64,000 nt of DNA from JAKFEE01 sp036675815 (GCA_036675815.1 JAKFEE010000055.1:124001-188000), one strand, 5' to 3'; shown: positions 50,875 through 59,841, counted from the first letter of the stretch. The notes: generated by a model not told the origin, from the sequence alone. Program-made: numbers and translations.

Positions 50875-52308
50875 TCAGTCGCCGCCGTCGCTGCCGCCGA
50901 TCTTGGCGACCCGCAGGATATTGGTCGTTCCCGACCGGCCGAAGGGGACGCCGGCGGTGATGACGATGCGTTCCCCCGTCTTGGCGAAGCCTTGCTCGCG
51001 CGCCTTGTCCTGCGCGACCGCGACCATCTCGCTGAAGCTGTGCACCTCGCCGGTCACGGTGCAGTGCGCGCCCCATGCCAGCGACAATTGCCGCGCGACC
51101 TGCAGGTCCGAGGTCAAGCTGACGATCGGCACATCGGGGCGCTCGCGTGCCGCCCGCAGCGTCGTCGACCCTGACGAGGTGAAGGTGACGATGGCGGCCG
51201 CCTCGAGCGTATGGGCCACCTGGCGAGCGGCGGCGCTGATGGCGTCACGGGTAGTGTTCTCCGGCTCGCACCGCGCGGCTTGGACGATCGAGCGGTAATG
51301 CTCGTCCGATTCCACGCGCTGGATGATGCGGTCCATCATTGCCACGGCGTCGGTTGGATACTCGCCCACCGCCGTCTCGGCCGACAACATCACCGCATCG
51401 GCGCCGTCATAGATGGCGGTGGCGACGTCGGAGGCCTCGGCGCGAGTGGGGGCGGGGGCGCTGATCATCGATTCGAGCATCTGCGTGGCCACGACCACCG
51501 GCTTGCCGGCACGGCGGCAGCCATGAATGATGCGCTTTTGCAGGATGGGGACGTTTTCGGGCGGCACCTCCACGCCGAGGTCGCCGCGCGCGACCATGAC
51601 GCCGTCGGAAAGCCCGATGATCTCTTCCAAATATTCGATGGCCGAGGGCTTTTCCAGCTTGGACATGATGGCGGCGCGGCCACCCACCAGGTCGCGCATC
51701 TGCGCGACGTCCTCGGGGCGCTGGACGAATGACAACGCCATCCAGTCGACCCCCATGTCCAAACCGAACTGCAGGTCCTGCAGGTCCTTTTCGGTGAGGG
51801 CCGAGATCGGCAGGACGACATTGGGAACGTTCACGCCCTTGTGGTTCGACAGCTCGCCACCGGTGACGACCATGGTTTCGGCGAAATCGCCGCCATGATG
51901 TTCGACGCGCAGGCGCACGCGCCCGTCATTCAGCAGCAGCTCGGTGCCGACGCCGATGGCGGCGAAGATCTCGGGATGCGGCAGCTGTACGCGGGTGGAA
52001 TCGCCCAGCTCGCCGGACAGGTCCAAGCGGAAGCGCTGGCCGGCGCGAACCGGGGCGCGACCCTCCTTGAAATCACCGATTCGCAGCTTTGGCCCCTGCA
52101 GGTCGAAGAGCACGCCGACGGGACGGCGCAACTTCTTCTCGAGCTGGCGTATGGTGAAGATCCGGTTGCGATGGTCGTCGGCACTGCCGTGGCTGGCGTT
52201 GAGGCGAAACACGTCGGCGCCGGCGGTGAACAGCGCCTCGATTGCCTGTGGCGACGACGTCGCCGGGCCCAGCGTGGCGATGATCTTCGCGTTCCTCAGT
52301 CTTCTCAT
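50875..52308 (-). CDS. pyk: Pyruvate kinase
   Basis: Converts phosphoenolpyruvate and ADP to pyruvate and ATP. The 477-residue product opens RNAKIIATLGPATSSPQAI and has FRLNASHGSADDH, the catalytic loop IMSKLEKPSAIEYLEEI with its Lys, the MVARGDLGVEV metal site and ATQMLESMISAPAPTRAEASDVATAIYDGADAVMLSAETAVGEYP. The C-terminal domain is complete. Its stop lies 28 bases from that of the TPR lipoprotein on the opposite strand. Confidence 0.97.
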   Translation of the reverse strand: MRRLRNAKIIATLGPATSSPQAIEALFTAGADVFRLNASHGSADDHRNRIFTIRQLEKKLRRPVGVLFDLQGPKLRIGDFKEGRAPVRAGQRFRLDLSGELGDSTRVQLPHPEIFAAIGVGTELLLNDGRVRLRVEHHGGDFAETMVVTGGELSNHKGVNVPNVVLPISALTEKDLQDLQFGLDMGVDWMALSFVQRPEDVAQMRDLVGGRAAIMSKLEKPSAIEYLEEIIGLSDGVMVARGDLGVEVPPENVPILQKRIIHGCRRAGKPVVVATQMLESMISAPAPTRAEASDVATAIYDGADAVMLSAETAVGEYPTDAVAMMDRIIQRVESDEHYRSIVQAARCEPENTTRDAISAAARQVAHTLEAAAIVTFTSSGSTTLRAARERPDVPIVSLTSDLQVARQLSLAWGAHCTVTGEVHSFSEMVAVAQDKAREQGFAKTGERIVITAGVPFGRSGTTNILRVAKIGGSDGGD

Positions 52309-52454
52309 GCGTCACCTCTGATCGAGCGTCGCAGCGGCGCGGCCTCCCTTAGGTGAGGGCGATCGTCGGCCGATGCAAATCGGGCGGGGAGTTTGTGCCA
52401 ACCGCGCCTGATTGTCATCCGCTCAGGCACGGCGCGCGGGATGGCTTGGCCCAG

Positions 52455-53192
52455 TCAGTCCGGGGCCTGTCGTACCTGCTCGTTGCGCGCCGAATCGTAG
52501 CGTGCCAACACCCAGGTCAGGTGCTCGCGCATGGCGTTGCCGGCGGCCTCGCCGTCACGGTCGCAGATGCCTTGATAGATGGCCCGGTGGTGGGCGAGTA
52601 TCTGGGCGTCCTCGATGGCCACGGCGAACAGCCGGTAGCGGTGGTAATCCAGGCTTTGGCGCAGGATGTCGCGAATGACGCCGACGATGTGGATGTAAAT
52701 GGCCGAGCCCGACGCCTTCGCCACCGCCAGATGGAAGCGCATGTCGTTCTCGACCTTGTGCTGGCCGCGGCTGGCGTCATCCTGCATCGCCGCCAGCACG
52801 GTGGCCATTTCCGCCAGATGATCGGCCGTCGCGCGCTCGGCGGCGCGGCGTGCCGCCCAGACTTCGAGGATCATGCGCAGTTCGGCCAAATCGTGCAGAT
52901 TCTCATGATTCAGCCGCGCCAACTCGGTCAGCGCCGAATCCATCACGGCATCGGTGGCGATGACCCGGGTGCCGCCGCCCTGGACGGCGGACAGGAAGCC
53001 TTGGGTTTTCAGGCGCTGCAAGGCCGCGCGTACCGATACGCGACTGACGCCCATCTGTTCCGCCAATTGCCGTTCGCCCGGCAGCCGTTGCCCGAGCGAC
53101 AGGCTGCCGGAGGCGATCATTGCCATGACCTGATCCGCCACCCGATCGGAGACGCGGCCGCTGTCCTTGGCCGGGGCGATGGGAGACGACAT
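52455..53192 (-). CDS. FCD-domain GntR family transcriptional regulator
   Basis: A 245-residue FadR-subfamily regulator. The winged helix is at about 10-75 (DRVADQVMAMIASGSLSLGQRLPGERQLAEQMGVSRVSVRAALQRLKTQGFL), followed by a helical FCD domain with metal-ligand positions (ENDMRFHLAVAKASG, AHHRAIYQGICDRD). FCD regulators typically sense organic acids such as lactate, pyruvate or glycolate. The TGGTnnnACCA site before glcD makes glycolate metabolism the likely target, and pyk adjacency is compatible. The start is the ATG at 53192. Confidence 0.88.
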   Translation of the reverse strand: MSSPIAPAKDSGRVSDRVADQVMAMIASGSLSLGQRLPGERQLAEQMGVSRVSVRAALQRLKTQGFLSAVQGGGTRVIATDAVMDSALTELARLNHENLHDLAELRMILEVWAARRAAERATADHLAEMATVLAAMQDDASRGQHKVENDMRFHLAVAKASGSAIYIHIVGVIRDILRQSLDYHRYRLFAVAIEDAQILAHHRAIYQGICDRDGEAAGNAMREHLTWVLARYDSARNEQVRQAPD

Positions 53193-53262
53193 TGCTTTGG
53201 GCTTCCTCGGTCGTGGCAGGCAGCATTGTTCCAAATCGCAAGGCGGCGCGTCAATGTCCTGC

Positions 53263-53283
53263 GTACGTTGCCAGTACGTTGCC
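53263..53283. repeat. Tandem 10-bp repeat in the regulator promoter region
   Basis: GTACGTTGCC occurs twice at 53263-53272 and 53274-53283, one base apart, in the 140-base gap between the FCD regulator and the exported protein. It may be a paired protein-binding site. Confidence 0.5.
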
Positions 53284-53332
53284 CGGCACCAAACTTGCTG
53301 CTAGCTTGCCGGGGCAACAGGGGGCCGATGCC

Positions 53333-53923
53333 ATGCGCAAGTTTGTTTCTGCCACCGCTGTCGTCATGGTGTTGGCGCAACCTGCCGGGGCCGCGTCGGT
53401 GGCGGATAGCATCCATGCGGCAAACCAAGCCTACAGCCGCGGCGAGTTGCTGAAGGCGGCGGAGACCTTGCAGTCGGCGCTCGATGGCGTGCAGCAGGAG
53501 CTGTCGGCCGCCTTCTTGCCGCTGATGCCTCCGGCGCCGTCCGGCTGGCAGGCATTCGAGCCGCAGGCGGACGGCATGGGCATGGCCGGTGGCGGCCTGG
53601 TCGTGATGAAGGGGTATGAGAACGGCGACGCCTCGCTCAATGCAGCCATCATCATCGACCAGGAGGCGGTCGCGGGGATCGCCGAGATGCTGGCCAACCC
53701 GGCAGCGATCGGCGCCCAGCCCGGAATGAAGCGCGTCGCCCTCGATGCCGGCCCGGCGTTGATGCGCTGGGACGCCGAGGACCGCACGGGCGAGATCATG
53801 CTGGTGATCGGCGACAGCCTGCTTCTGCAGATCGTCGGCGACGGGCTCGAGCGGCCGGAGGTCCTGGTCGACATGATGAAGACCTGGCAAGTGGCGGCGA
53901 TTCGCAAACAGGCCGGGCTATAG
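53333..53923 (+). CDS. Exported hypothetical protein
   Basis: A 196-residue protein with a signal peptide (about 1-20, VLAQPAGAA). The mature part begins with a helical SVADSIHAANQAYSRGELLKAAETLQSALDGVQQ segment, resembling half a TPR. It continues with an alpha/beta domain (GGGLVVMKGYENGDASLNAAIIID, then RTGEIMLVIGDSLLLQIVGDG) like a periplasmic DUF of unknown role. AGGGGG precedes the ATG at 53333. It is divergent from the FCD regulator. No family name is recognised with confidence. Confidence 0.75.
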   Translation: MRKFVSATAVVMVLAQPAGAASVADSIHAANQAYSRGELLKAAETLQSALDGVQQELSAAFLPLMPPAPSGWQAFEPQADGMGMAGGGLVVMKGYENGDASLNAAIIIDQEAVAGIAEMLANPAAIGAQPGMKRVALDAGPALMRWDAEDRTGEIMLVIGDSLLLQIVGDGLERPEVLVDMMKTWQVAAIRKQAGL

Positions 53924-54017
53924 CAGCAGTTCGGCCGTCGCCACCCCGTTCGACCCCATGCCCAACCCGGAGGCGCCGGCGACCTGCGCAGGTCCAGCCG
54001 ATCAAGTCCGGCGGGGT

Positions 54018-54416
54018 TCAGCCAGTAATTCGGTGCAACTTGGCGTCGGCGTCCTTGAAGTGATCGCCGAACCAGTGGCGGAGCGTCTCGCGCAGGCTGT
54101 TCTGGTAATCGAAAGCCGGGTCGTTCCTCACCTGGGCGAGCACGGCCGAGATGTCGTCCAGCAGGGCCTCGTGCTCGCTCTTGTGCGCGGCATAGGCGGG
54201 GTAGCCCATGTCGCGCATCACCTTCTCTTCCAGGGCGAAATGGGCCGAGATTCCGGCATGGATCTCGCCCAGAACACCCTCGACCGCAGGCTTGTCGCGA
54301 TGGATCGACGTGTCCCCATGCAAGTCGTTGATGGTCGCGATCAGATTGCGATGCTCGTAATCCACCGACGCGATCCCGGTTTTGAATTGGTCGCGCCACT
54401 CGATCAAGGGTGCCAT
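54018..54416 (-). CDS. Bacteriohemerythrin
   Basis: Non-heme diiron oxygen-binding protein of 132 residues. The ligand set is complete: H22 in YEHRN, H59 and E63 in HFALEE, H78 and H82 in HKSEH, H119 and D124 in GDHFKDADAKL. It is a stand-alone cytoplasmic domain, as in Methylococcus bacteriohemerythrin, which delivers oxygen. It lies just beyond the ferritin-like gene and its terminator, next to a ferredoxin-dependent oxidoreductase, which suggests oxygen handling. Confidence 0.93.
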   Translation of the reverse strand: MAPLIEWRDQFKTGIASVDYEHRNLIATINDLHGDTSIHRDKPAVEGVLGEIHAGISAHFALEEKVMRDMGYPAYAAHKSEHEALLDDISAVLAQVRNDPAFDYQNSLRETLRHWFGDHFKDADAKLHRITG

Positions 54417-54473
54417 GCCACGACTCCTTCGACGTTGCGAAGAGCTCAGTCTAGCGGGAGCGGAGCAATTGGC

Positions 54474-54518
54474 CAAAAAACAAAAACAAAAAGAAAGGCC
54501 CGAGTAGTTCCCGGGCCT
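54474..54518 (-). terminator. Terminator of the korA-korB-ferritin-like operon
   Basis: On the minus strand a 7-bp GC stem (54518-54512 with 54502-54496), then a long T-rich tract (complement of the A-rich 54473-54495). A strong terminator between the ferritin-like gene and hemerythrin. Confidence 0.9.
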
Positions 54519-54523
54519 CGCAA

Positions 54524-55036
54524 TCAGTCGCCGACGGCCGGCGGATCGAGGTCGACATCCCAGTCGGGTGCCGGCGCCGGCGTCTTGGCCAGCCAATCCT
54601 CCAGCACCAACACGTGTTCCTGTTCTTCCGCAGCCATCTGCCGGGCGAGGCGCCTCACCTCGGCATCGGTACTGGCCGTGGCAACGCCGCGGTAGAATTC
54701 GAGGCCGCGGCGCTCGTTGTGCAGGGCCAGCTCCAAGCAGTGGTAAGGGGTCATCAGATAATGAGTGCGTTCGACCTGCGCCACTTCCGGCCCCTCGGCC
54801 TCCCGCCACTGGAATTCCCACGGCTTGAAATGCGGCAGTGCGACGTCGCCAGCCCGCCCTTTCACCGCGTCCGCGTGCATTCGCGAGAACCCGGCCATCC
54901 GACGAAACAATTGGGCAACGTCCATGTTGTTGTGCACTTCCATGGAGTCCCCGAGCTCGTCGTAACGGTCCGCGGCTTCGTTCTCGAAGGCGAGGGCGTG
55001 GGCGAGGAAGGTGGCGACGTCGAAACTACCTGTCAC
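54524..55036 (-). CDS. Ferritin-like diiron protein (rubrerythrin-type four-helix bundle)
   Basis: A 170-residue protein with the diiron pattern of ferritin-like domains: a glutamate in FENEAADRYDELGD (helix 1), further acidic and His residues in MAGFSRMHADAV, and the paired ERRGLEFYRGV and AAEEQEHVLVLEDWL helices. The C-terminus is acidic. There is no rubredoxin-type CXXC pair, so it is not a full rubrerythrin. The start is a GTG overlapping the korB stop (GTGA), so it is made with the oxidoreductase, perhaps to remove peroxide or store iron. Confidence 0.82.
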   Translation of the reverse strand: MTGSFDVATFLAHALAFENEAADRYDELGDSMEVHNNMDVAQLFRRMAGFSRMHADAVKGRAGDVALPHFKPWEFQWREAEGPEVAQVERTHYLMTPYHCLELALHNERRGLEFYRGVATASTDAEVRRLARQMAAEEQEHVLVLEDWLAKTPAPAPDWDVDLDPPAVGD

Positions 55037-55863
55037 GCAACGAATTTCCTTTCGACCGCGTCGAGGTCCTTGACCGCCGGCTGGCTCGGATTGAACGGCT
55101 TGCGGTCACCAGCATAGAGTACGCCGGTCTGCATGCCGTTGTCCTTAGCCAAAATGGCGAAGGCCTCATCCGAAGAGGTAGCCGCGGCCAGCTTGCCGCG
55201 CTCGACGGTGTCCTTCCAGCCGCGCTGTTCCGAACGGAAGGTCACGCAGGGGCTGAGGACCTGCACGAACGAGAAGCCCGGGTGCTGGATGGCCTCGGCG
55301 ATCAGCTGGGCGACATGGTTCGGATCGCCCGAGAAGCCGCGGGCGACGAAATTGGCACCGCAGGACAGCGCCAGGTGCAGCGGCTGGATGGCGGTCACGC
55401 CCGACCCCTGGGGGGTCAGCTTGCTCCCGCACCAGTCGGGAGCGGTCGTCGGCGACGCTTGGCCCTTGGTCATGCCGTAGACCTGGTTGTCCATCAGCAC
55501 ATAGGTCATGTCGACATTGCGCCGGCAGGCATGCAGGAAGTGATTGCCGCCGATCGACAGGCCGTCGCCGTCGCCGCCGGTGGCGATGACGGTAATGTCG
55601 GGACGGGCCAGCTTGAGGCCAGCCGCCGCCGCCAGCGCGCGACCATGGACACCATGGTAGCCATAGACGTTGGTGTAGGCGGGCAGGCGCGACGAGCAGC
55701 CGATGCCGGAAACGACGGCGCAGTTCTCGGGCGGGATCTGCAACTCGGCCAACGCCTTGGTCATCGACGACAGCACCGAGTAGTCGCCGCAGCCGGGGCA
55801 CCACACGGGCTTGATGTCGGACTTATAGTCTTTTGCGGAGTAGTTTTTCGTCACAGCGGTCAT
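55033..55863 (-). CDS. korB: 2-oxoacid:ferredoxin oxidoreductase beta subunit (KorB)
   Basis: Thiamine-diphosphate subunit that oxidatively decarboxylates a 2-oxoacid, probably 2-oxoglutarate, reducing ferredoxin. The 276-residue product has VWCPGCGDYSVLSS near residue 16 (4Fe-4S and TPP region), the TPP motif ATGGDGDGLSIGGNHFLHACRRNVDMTYVLMDNQVYGMTKGQ near 95, and a C-terminal CVTF segment. It lies 3 bases after korA and overlaps the ferritin-like gene. The two-subunit arrangement is that of KorAB of mycobacteria and several Alphaproteobacteria. Confidence 0.9.
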   Translation of the reverse strand: MTAVTKNYSAKDYKSDIKPVWCPGCGDYSVLSSMTKALAELQIPPENCAVVSGIGCSSRLPAYTNVYGYHGVHGRALAAAAGLKLARPDITVIATGGDGDGLSIGGNHFLHACRRNVDMTYVLMDNQVYGMTKGQASPTTAPDWCGSKLTPQGSGVTAIQPLHLALSCGANFVARGFSGDPNHVAQLIAEAIQHPGFSFVQVLSPCVTFRSEQRGWKDTVERGKLAAATSSDEAFAILAKDNGMQTGVLYAGDRKPFNPSQPAVKDLDAVERKFVA

Positions 55864-55866
55864 GGC

Positions 55867-57585
55867 TCACACCCACGCGGCAAGCTTGGTTTCGACTTCG
55901 GCGGGACGGATCGGCAGCGGCCCGGGGCGCTTCAGCACCTCGACGGTCGCCGGCAGCTCAATATGCCCCTTCAGGTAGTGATAGAACTGGCCGCTGTGCG
56001 TCTGCTCGACGATCAGCAGCTTCTTCACACCCTTGAAAGCCTCGGCGATCTTCTCGGGAAGCAGCGGCGACATCAGGCGCATGGAGATCAGCTTCACCTT
56101 CTTGCCCTTGGCGGCCAGGCGATCGATGGCCTCGCGGCACGGAGCGGTCATCGACCCCCAGGTCAGGATCGCCACCTCGCCGTCGCCCTCGACATCGGCC
56201 CAATGGTTGCCGTAGTCGTGCTTGAGCAGCTTGTTGAGGCGCTTGTCCATCTGGTTCTGGTGGTCTTCCGCCACCGACGAAGGCGTGCCGCGCTGGTTAT
56301 GCTCGAGGCCGTCCGAGGTGTACATGCAGCCTGGCGTGCCGGGGACGGCCATCGGCGAAATGCCGTTGGCGGTCAGGGCGTAGCGCTTGTAGCCTTCGGC
56401 CATGTCTGCGGTCGCCACCAGGCGGCGCGCGATGAAGGCGACGTCGGCGGGGCGATCGATGATGGCACGCGACTGGCCCATCATCTGATCCGACAGGACG
56501 ATCGCCGCCGTCTGCAGATGCTCGGCCAAGTGCACCGCCCACTGGGTGGTGAAGACGCAGTCGCCGATCGAAGTCGGCGCCACCACCAGATGCGGGGCGT
56601 CGCCGTGCAGGCCATAGATGGCCTGGTTGAGGTCGGACTGCTCCGACTTGGTCGGGATGCCGGTCGACGGGCCGCCGCGCATGACGTCGACGATGACCAC
56701 CGGGGTCTCCGAGGCGATGGCAAGACCGATGGCTTCCGTCATCAGCGCCAGGCCGGGACCCGAGGTGGCGGTCAGCGACGGCACGCCGCCGTAAGAGGCG
56801 CCGATTGCCATGTTGATCGAGGCGATCTCATCCTCGGCCTGCACCAGGGTGCCGCCGAGATCGGCGAGATTCGGCGCCAGCCACTCGAGGACTTCGGTCG
56901 CCGGGGTGATGGGATAGGCGGCGACGAAACGCACGCCACCACGCACCGCACCCAGACCAGCGGCCTCGTTGCCCGAGATGTTCCAATGGGGGACGTCGCT
57001 CTTCGGCGGCGGGGCGAGTTCGACGCGCCAGTCAATGCCGGCGGCCGACTCGGCACCAGCCGTGACCGTGTCACGCGAGGATTTCTGCGCGTCGGGACCC
57101 TTCTTCTTCAGGGCCGCATCGATCAGGCCCATGATCGGATCCAGCGGCAGGCCGACGAGCAGCGCGGCTACGCCGAGCCCAACCATGTTCACGCGACCGC
57201 CGACGATGCTCTTGGCGACTTCGCCGAAGGGAATCGGCGCAACCTTGGCGCCAGTGTCGACGAATTCGACAGGCACGTCGCCCTCGGCCGGATCGCACAC
57301 GATCACGCTGTTGGCATCCATCGGCAGTTCGGCCTTGAACCGGCTGACGCCTTGCCAATCGATGGCCAGCAGCATGTCGTAGCGGTCGTCGAGCGACGAG
57401 ACCGGCTTGGTCGAAATGCGAATCAGGGCCGCCGCTTCACCGCCGCGGATCTGCGGTCCGGAGGAGCGGCCCATGAGCCCGTAATAGCCAGCTTTGGCAG
57501 CGGCATCCAGAAGGATCTGCCCCGCCGTCATCACGCCTGCGCCACCGCTACCGGCTAGCGCGATCTGAACCGAATGCGTCGCCAT
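55867..57585 (-). CDS. korA: 2-oxoacid:ferredoxin oxidoreductase alpha/gamma fused subunit (KorA)
   Basis: A 572-residue protein fusing the gamma domain (about 1-175, IALAGSGGAGVMTAGQILLDAAAKAGYYGLMGRSSGPQIRGGEAAALIRIS) to the alpha domain. The latter contains FVAAYPITPATEVLEWLAPNLADLGGTLVQAEDEIASINMAIGASYGG and TSGPGLALMTEAIGLAIASETPVVIVDVMRGGPSTGIPT. This is the KorA architecture. Partner ferredoxin genes are not in the window. As the first gene of korA-korB-ferritin-like it sets the operon. Confidence 0.92.
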   Translation of the reverse strand: MATHSVQIALAGSGGAGVMTAGQILLDAAAKAGYYGLMGRSSGPQIRGGEAAALIRISTKPVSSLDDRYDMLLAIDWQGVSRFKAELPMDANSVIVCDPAEGDVPVEFVDTGAKVAPIPFGEVAKSIVGGRVNMVGLGVAALLVGLPLDPIMGLIDAALKKKGPDAQKSSRDTVTAGAESAAGIDWRVELAPPPKSDVPHWNISGNEAAGLGAVRGGVRFVAAYPITPATEVLEWLAPNLADLGGTLVQAEDEIASINMAIGASYGGVPSLTATSGPGLALMTEAIGLAIASETPVVIVDVMRGGPSTGIPTKSEQSDLNQAIYGLHGDAPHLVVAPTSIGDCVFTTQWAVHLAEHLQTAAIVLSDQMMGQSRAIIDRPADVAFIARRLVATADMAEGYKRYALTANGISPMAVPGTPGCMYTSDGLEHNQRGTPSSVAEDHQNQMDKRLNKLLKHDYGNHWADVEGDGEVAILTWGSMTAPCREAIDRLAAKGKKVKLISMRLMSPLLPEKIAEAFKGVKKLLIVEQTHSGQFYHYLKGHIELPATVEVLKRPGPLPIRPAEVETKLAAWV

Positions 57586-57875
57586 GCTCCCACTCTTCCG
57601 GTCAATCGTCGTTCGTTGAAGGGTAGTGTTTGTTAGACACCCACGTTGCGGAAAGCAACCTCAAATCCGGCGCGGCAAAGCCAGGTAAGCGTCGCGCCAG
57701 GCCGCTTGGCGGCTGGATTTCGCGGCGATCGTCTCGCGTCTGCAGCGTCCCACCATGGGCCGGACGGTACCCCTCCGCCTGGGTGGGGCGCCGACCGTGG
57801 TGAAGCTACCCTCGACCTCGGCATCATCGCGCGAAGGTACCGGGTATGCAAGTATTTTGGTACTTCGGTACCGAA

Positions 57876-58313
57876 TTACCTTTTAAGGACCATAGTGGCG
57901 ACGATCGCGGCCGTGGCGGCGCGCAGGCCCGCGATGTCGCCGGCCTTAAGTGCCTTGCTCATCATCTCGGCCGATTCGGCCGGTATCGGATGCAGCGACC
58001 GGTGGGCAAGGCAGCGGCGTTCATGGAGGCCGAGCATCAGGCGTGCCGCCATGTCGACGACCAGAGCGCCGATGATGATGTAAAAGAAGGTCTCCTGGGC
58101 GAGTTGGCCTTGCGCGAACAGCAGCAGCACCAGTGCCGCTGCCGGGATCAAAACCACCGGCAGCAGCACCGATCGCGCCTTCCATATCGCCTGCAGGCGA
58201 TGGAAGGTGGCTGCGTCCAACAGCCGTAGGTTGCGGAACTTGCCGTCCAGCCAAACCTTGATGGTGTCGCCCTCGGGCGTGGGGACATCGAAGACGAAAT
58301 ATCGGCTGGGCAT
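57876..58313 (-). CDS. Small membrane protein of unknown function
   Basis: A 145-residue protein. The first 45 residues form a soluble part (RYFVFDVPTPEGDTIKVWLDGKFRNLRLL). Two transmembrane helices follow at about 48-67 and 76-96, then a cytoplasmic helical tail. No family recognised. A 12-bp palindrome TTCGGTACCGAA lies directly after its stop. The 290-base gap to korA holds no gene that I can see. Confidence 0.7.
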   Translation of the reverse strand: MPSRYFVFDVPTPEGDTIKVWLDGKFRNLRLLDAATFHRLQAIWKARSVLLPVVLIPAAALVLLLFAQGQLAQETFFYIIIGALVVDMAARLMLGLHERRCLAHRSLHPIPAESAEMMSKALKAGDIAGLRAATAAIVATMVLKR

Positions 58314-58408
58314 TCGGGACCTCGCGCTGAGGCGGCGATTATCGGGGGAAAGGCCTGGCGGTCAATCGACACCGTGCTACGCTGGCGTGATTTTACCTGG
58401 GGCGTGCG

Positions 58409-59614
58409 ATGGGAGTGACCGCGGTGACGGGCGAGGCGCCGACGCGTTGGGCGACGGTGCTCGCCACCTCGGGGGCGGGGGTATGCGCTGCATTTCACCT
58501 GGGCAAAGTGCCTCCGGCCATCACCGCCTTGCAAGGCGAGCTTGGCATTGACCTGACTACCGCCGGCTGGGTGCTGTCGCTGTTCGCCGCGGTTGCCGCC
58601 GTCGCCGCCACGATGGCCGGGCTGCTCGCCGACCTGATGCAGCCGCGGCGGCTGATGCTGTGGGGGCTTGCCCTGATGACCATCGGCAGCCTGGGCGGCG
58701 CCGCGGCCGATGCAGTACCGCTTCTGCTGATTGGCCGAATCTTCGAGAGTGCCGGCGCGCTGCTGCTCATCGTCGCTGGCCCCAGCCTGATCTGGAGCGC
58801 CGTGCGCCAGCGCGACAGCCGCCTGGCCCTGGCGCTTTGGGCGACATGGCTGCCGCTCGGCACCGCTCTCATGCTACTGGCGTCGCCGTTGGTGATGACC
58901 ACCGTCGGCTGGCGCGGCGCCTGGATCGGTGCCGCCATGGCGACGATGCTCTCTGCCGTCTTCCTTGCCGCACAGACCCGCGGCCTGCGCTGCGGTCGTG
59001 CAGCGGTGGCGGCGTTCGGGTTCAACGACGTGTTGCGGTCACGTGGGGCGTGGCTGTTGACCGGGGCCTTCACCATCTACGCCTTCTGCTTCACGTCTGT
59101 CCTAGGCTTCTATCCGGTGCTGCTGGTCGAGCGCATGGGCGTGACTCCGGCCGTCGCAACGGTCATGGCCGGTCTCGTCGCGCTGGCGAACGTTGCCGGC
59201 AATCTGTGGGCCGGCGACCTCGCCCGGCGCGGCTGGTCGCGGTGGGCGACCATGGTGCTGGCGCTGGCGGTGATGGCGGTGGCTTCGCCGCTGATTTTCC
59301 TCGACGTGCTGCCGGTCACCGGGCGTTATGGCGCAGCCTTCGTGTTCAGCGGCTTCGGTGGCCTGCTGCCGGCCACGGTGTTCGGCGCAGTGCCGCTGGT
59401 CGCGCCCGGCGGCGAGACCATTGGTCGCGTAAACGGCCTGATCATCCAGGGGGCGAACATCGGGCAACTGGCGGGGGCGCCGACGGTAGCGCTGATCGTC
59501 ACCGAGTTCGGCGGTTGGCGGGCGGCATCATGGCTGCTGCTGCCCATGGCGCTGTTGGGAATGGCGGTTGCACTAGGACTGCGTCGCCTGGAACGGGCTA
59601 GGAAAACGCCTTGA
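58409..59614 (+). CDS. MFS transporter
   Basis: A 401-residue major facilitator with 12 hydrophobic segments. Typical MFS marks include the helix 2-3 loop GLLADLMQPRRLMLWGL and the GRIFESAGALLLIVAGPSLIW helix 4. The second half repeats the pattern (GDLARRGWSRWATMVLALAVM). It resembles the CynX/NimT-like group of anion or drug transporters; the substrate is unknown. Its last 17 bases overlap the convergent RAM-domain gene. Confidence 0.85.
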   Translation: MGVTAVTGEAPTRWATVLATSGAGVCAAFHLGKVPPAITALQGELGIDLTTAGWVLSLFAAVAAVAATMAGLLADLMQPRRLMLWGLALMTIGSLGGAAADAVPLLLIGRIFESAGALLLIVAGPSLIWSAVRQRDSRLALALWATWLPLGTALMLLASPLVMTTVGWRGAWIGAAMATMLSAVFLAAQTRGLRCGRAAVAAFGFNDVLRSRGAWLLTGAFTIYAFCFTSVLGFYPVLLVERMGVTPAVATVMAGLVALANVAGNLWAGDLARRGWSRWATMVLALAVMAVASPLIFLDVLPVTGRYGAAFVFSGFGGLLPATVFGAVPLVAPGGETIGRVNGLIIQGANIGQLAGAPTVALIVTEFGGWRAASWLLLPMALLGMAVALGLRRLERARKTP

Positions 59615-59837
59615 ACGCGATGATGGTGAAGGTGTCTTTTATGCCCGGCAGGCGCTGGATCGTCTCGTTGACGAAATGGCCGATGTCGTCCTCGTCCTCG
59701 AGATAGCACTTGAGCATCAGGTCGTACTGCCCGGAAATCGAATAGACTTCCGAGACTCGTTCTGTCTCGACCGCTGCGTCGGCGACCTCGTAGGCTCGCC
59801 CCAGTTCGCATTTCACCATCACGAAGATCGTCTGCAT
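59598..59837 (-). CDS. Stand-alone Lrp/AsnC ligand-binding (RAM) domain protein
   Basis: A 79-residue protein made only of the RAM domain of Lrp/AsnC regulators: MQTIFVMVKCELGRAYEVADA, SEVYSISGQYDLMLKCYLED, then HFVNETIQRLPGIKDTFTIIAFK. No helix-turn-helix is present, so it cannot bind DNA itself. Such SraM-type proteins bind amino acids and can modulate full-length Lrp proteins or enzymes. It follows rhlE on the same strand after 4 bases. Confidence 0.9.
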   Translation of the reverse strand: MQTIFVMVKCELGRAYEVADAAVETERVSEVYSISGQYDLMLKCYLEDEDDIGHFVNETIQRLPGIKDTFTIIAFKAFS

Positions 59838-59841
59838 CGGT

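Noticed and set aside
57864..57875. Palindrome TTCGGTACCGAA as a regulatory operator
   Set aside because: It lies immediately after the stop of the membrane-protein gene rather than in a promoter, and GGTACC palindromes recur nearby, so no function can be supported.
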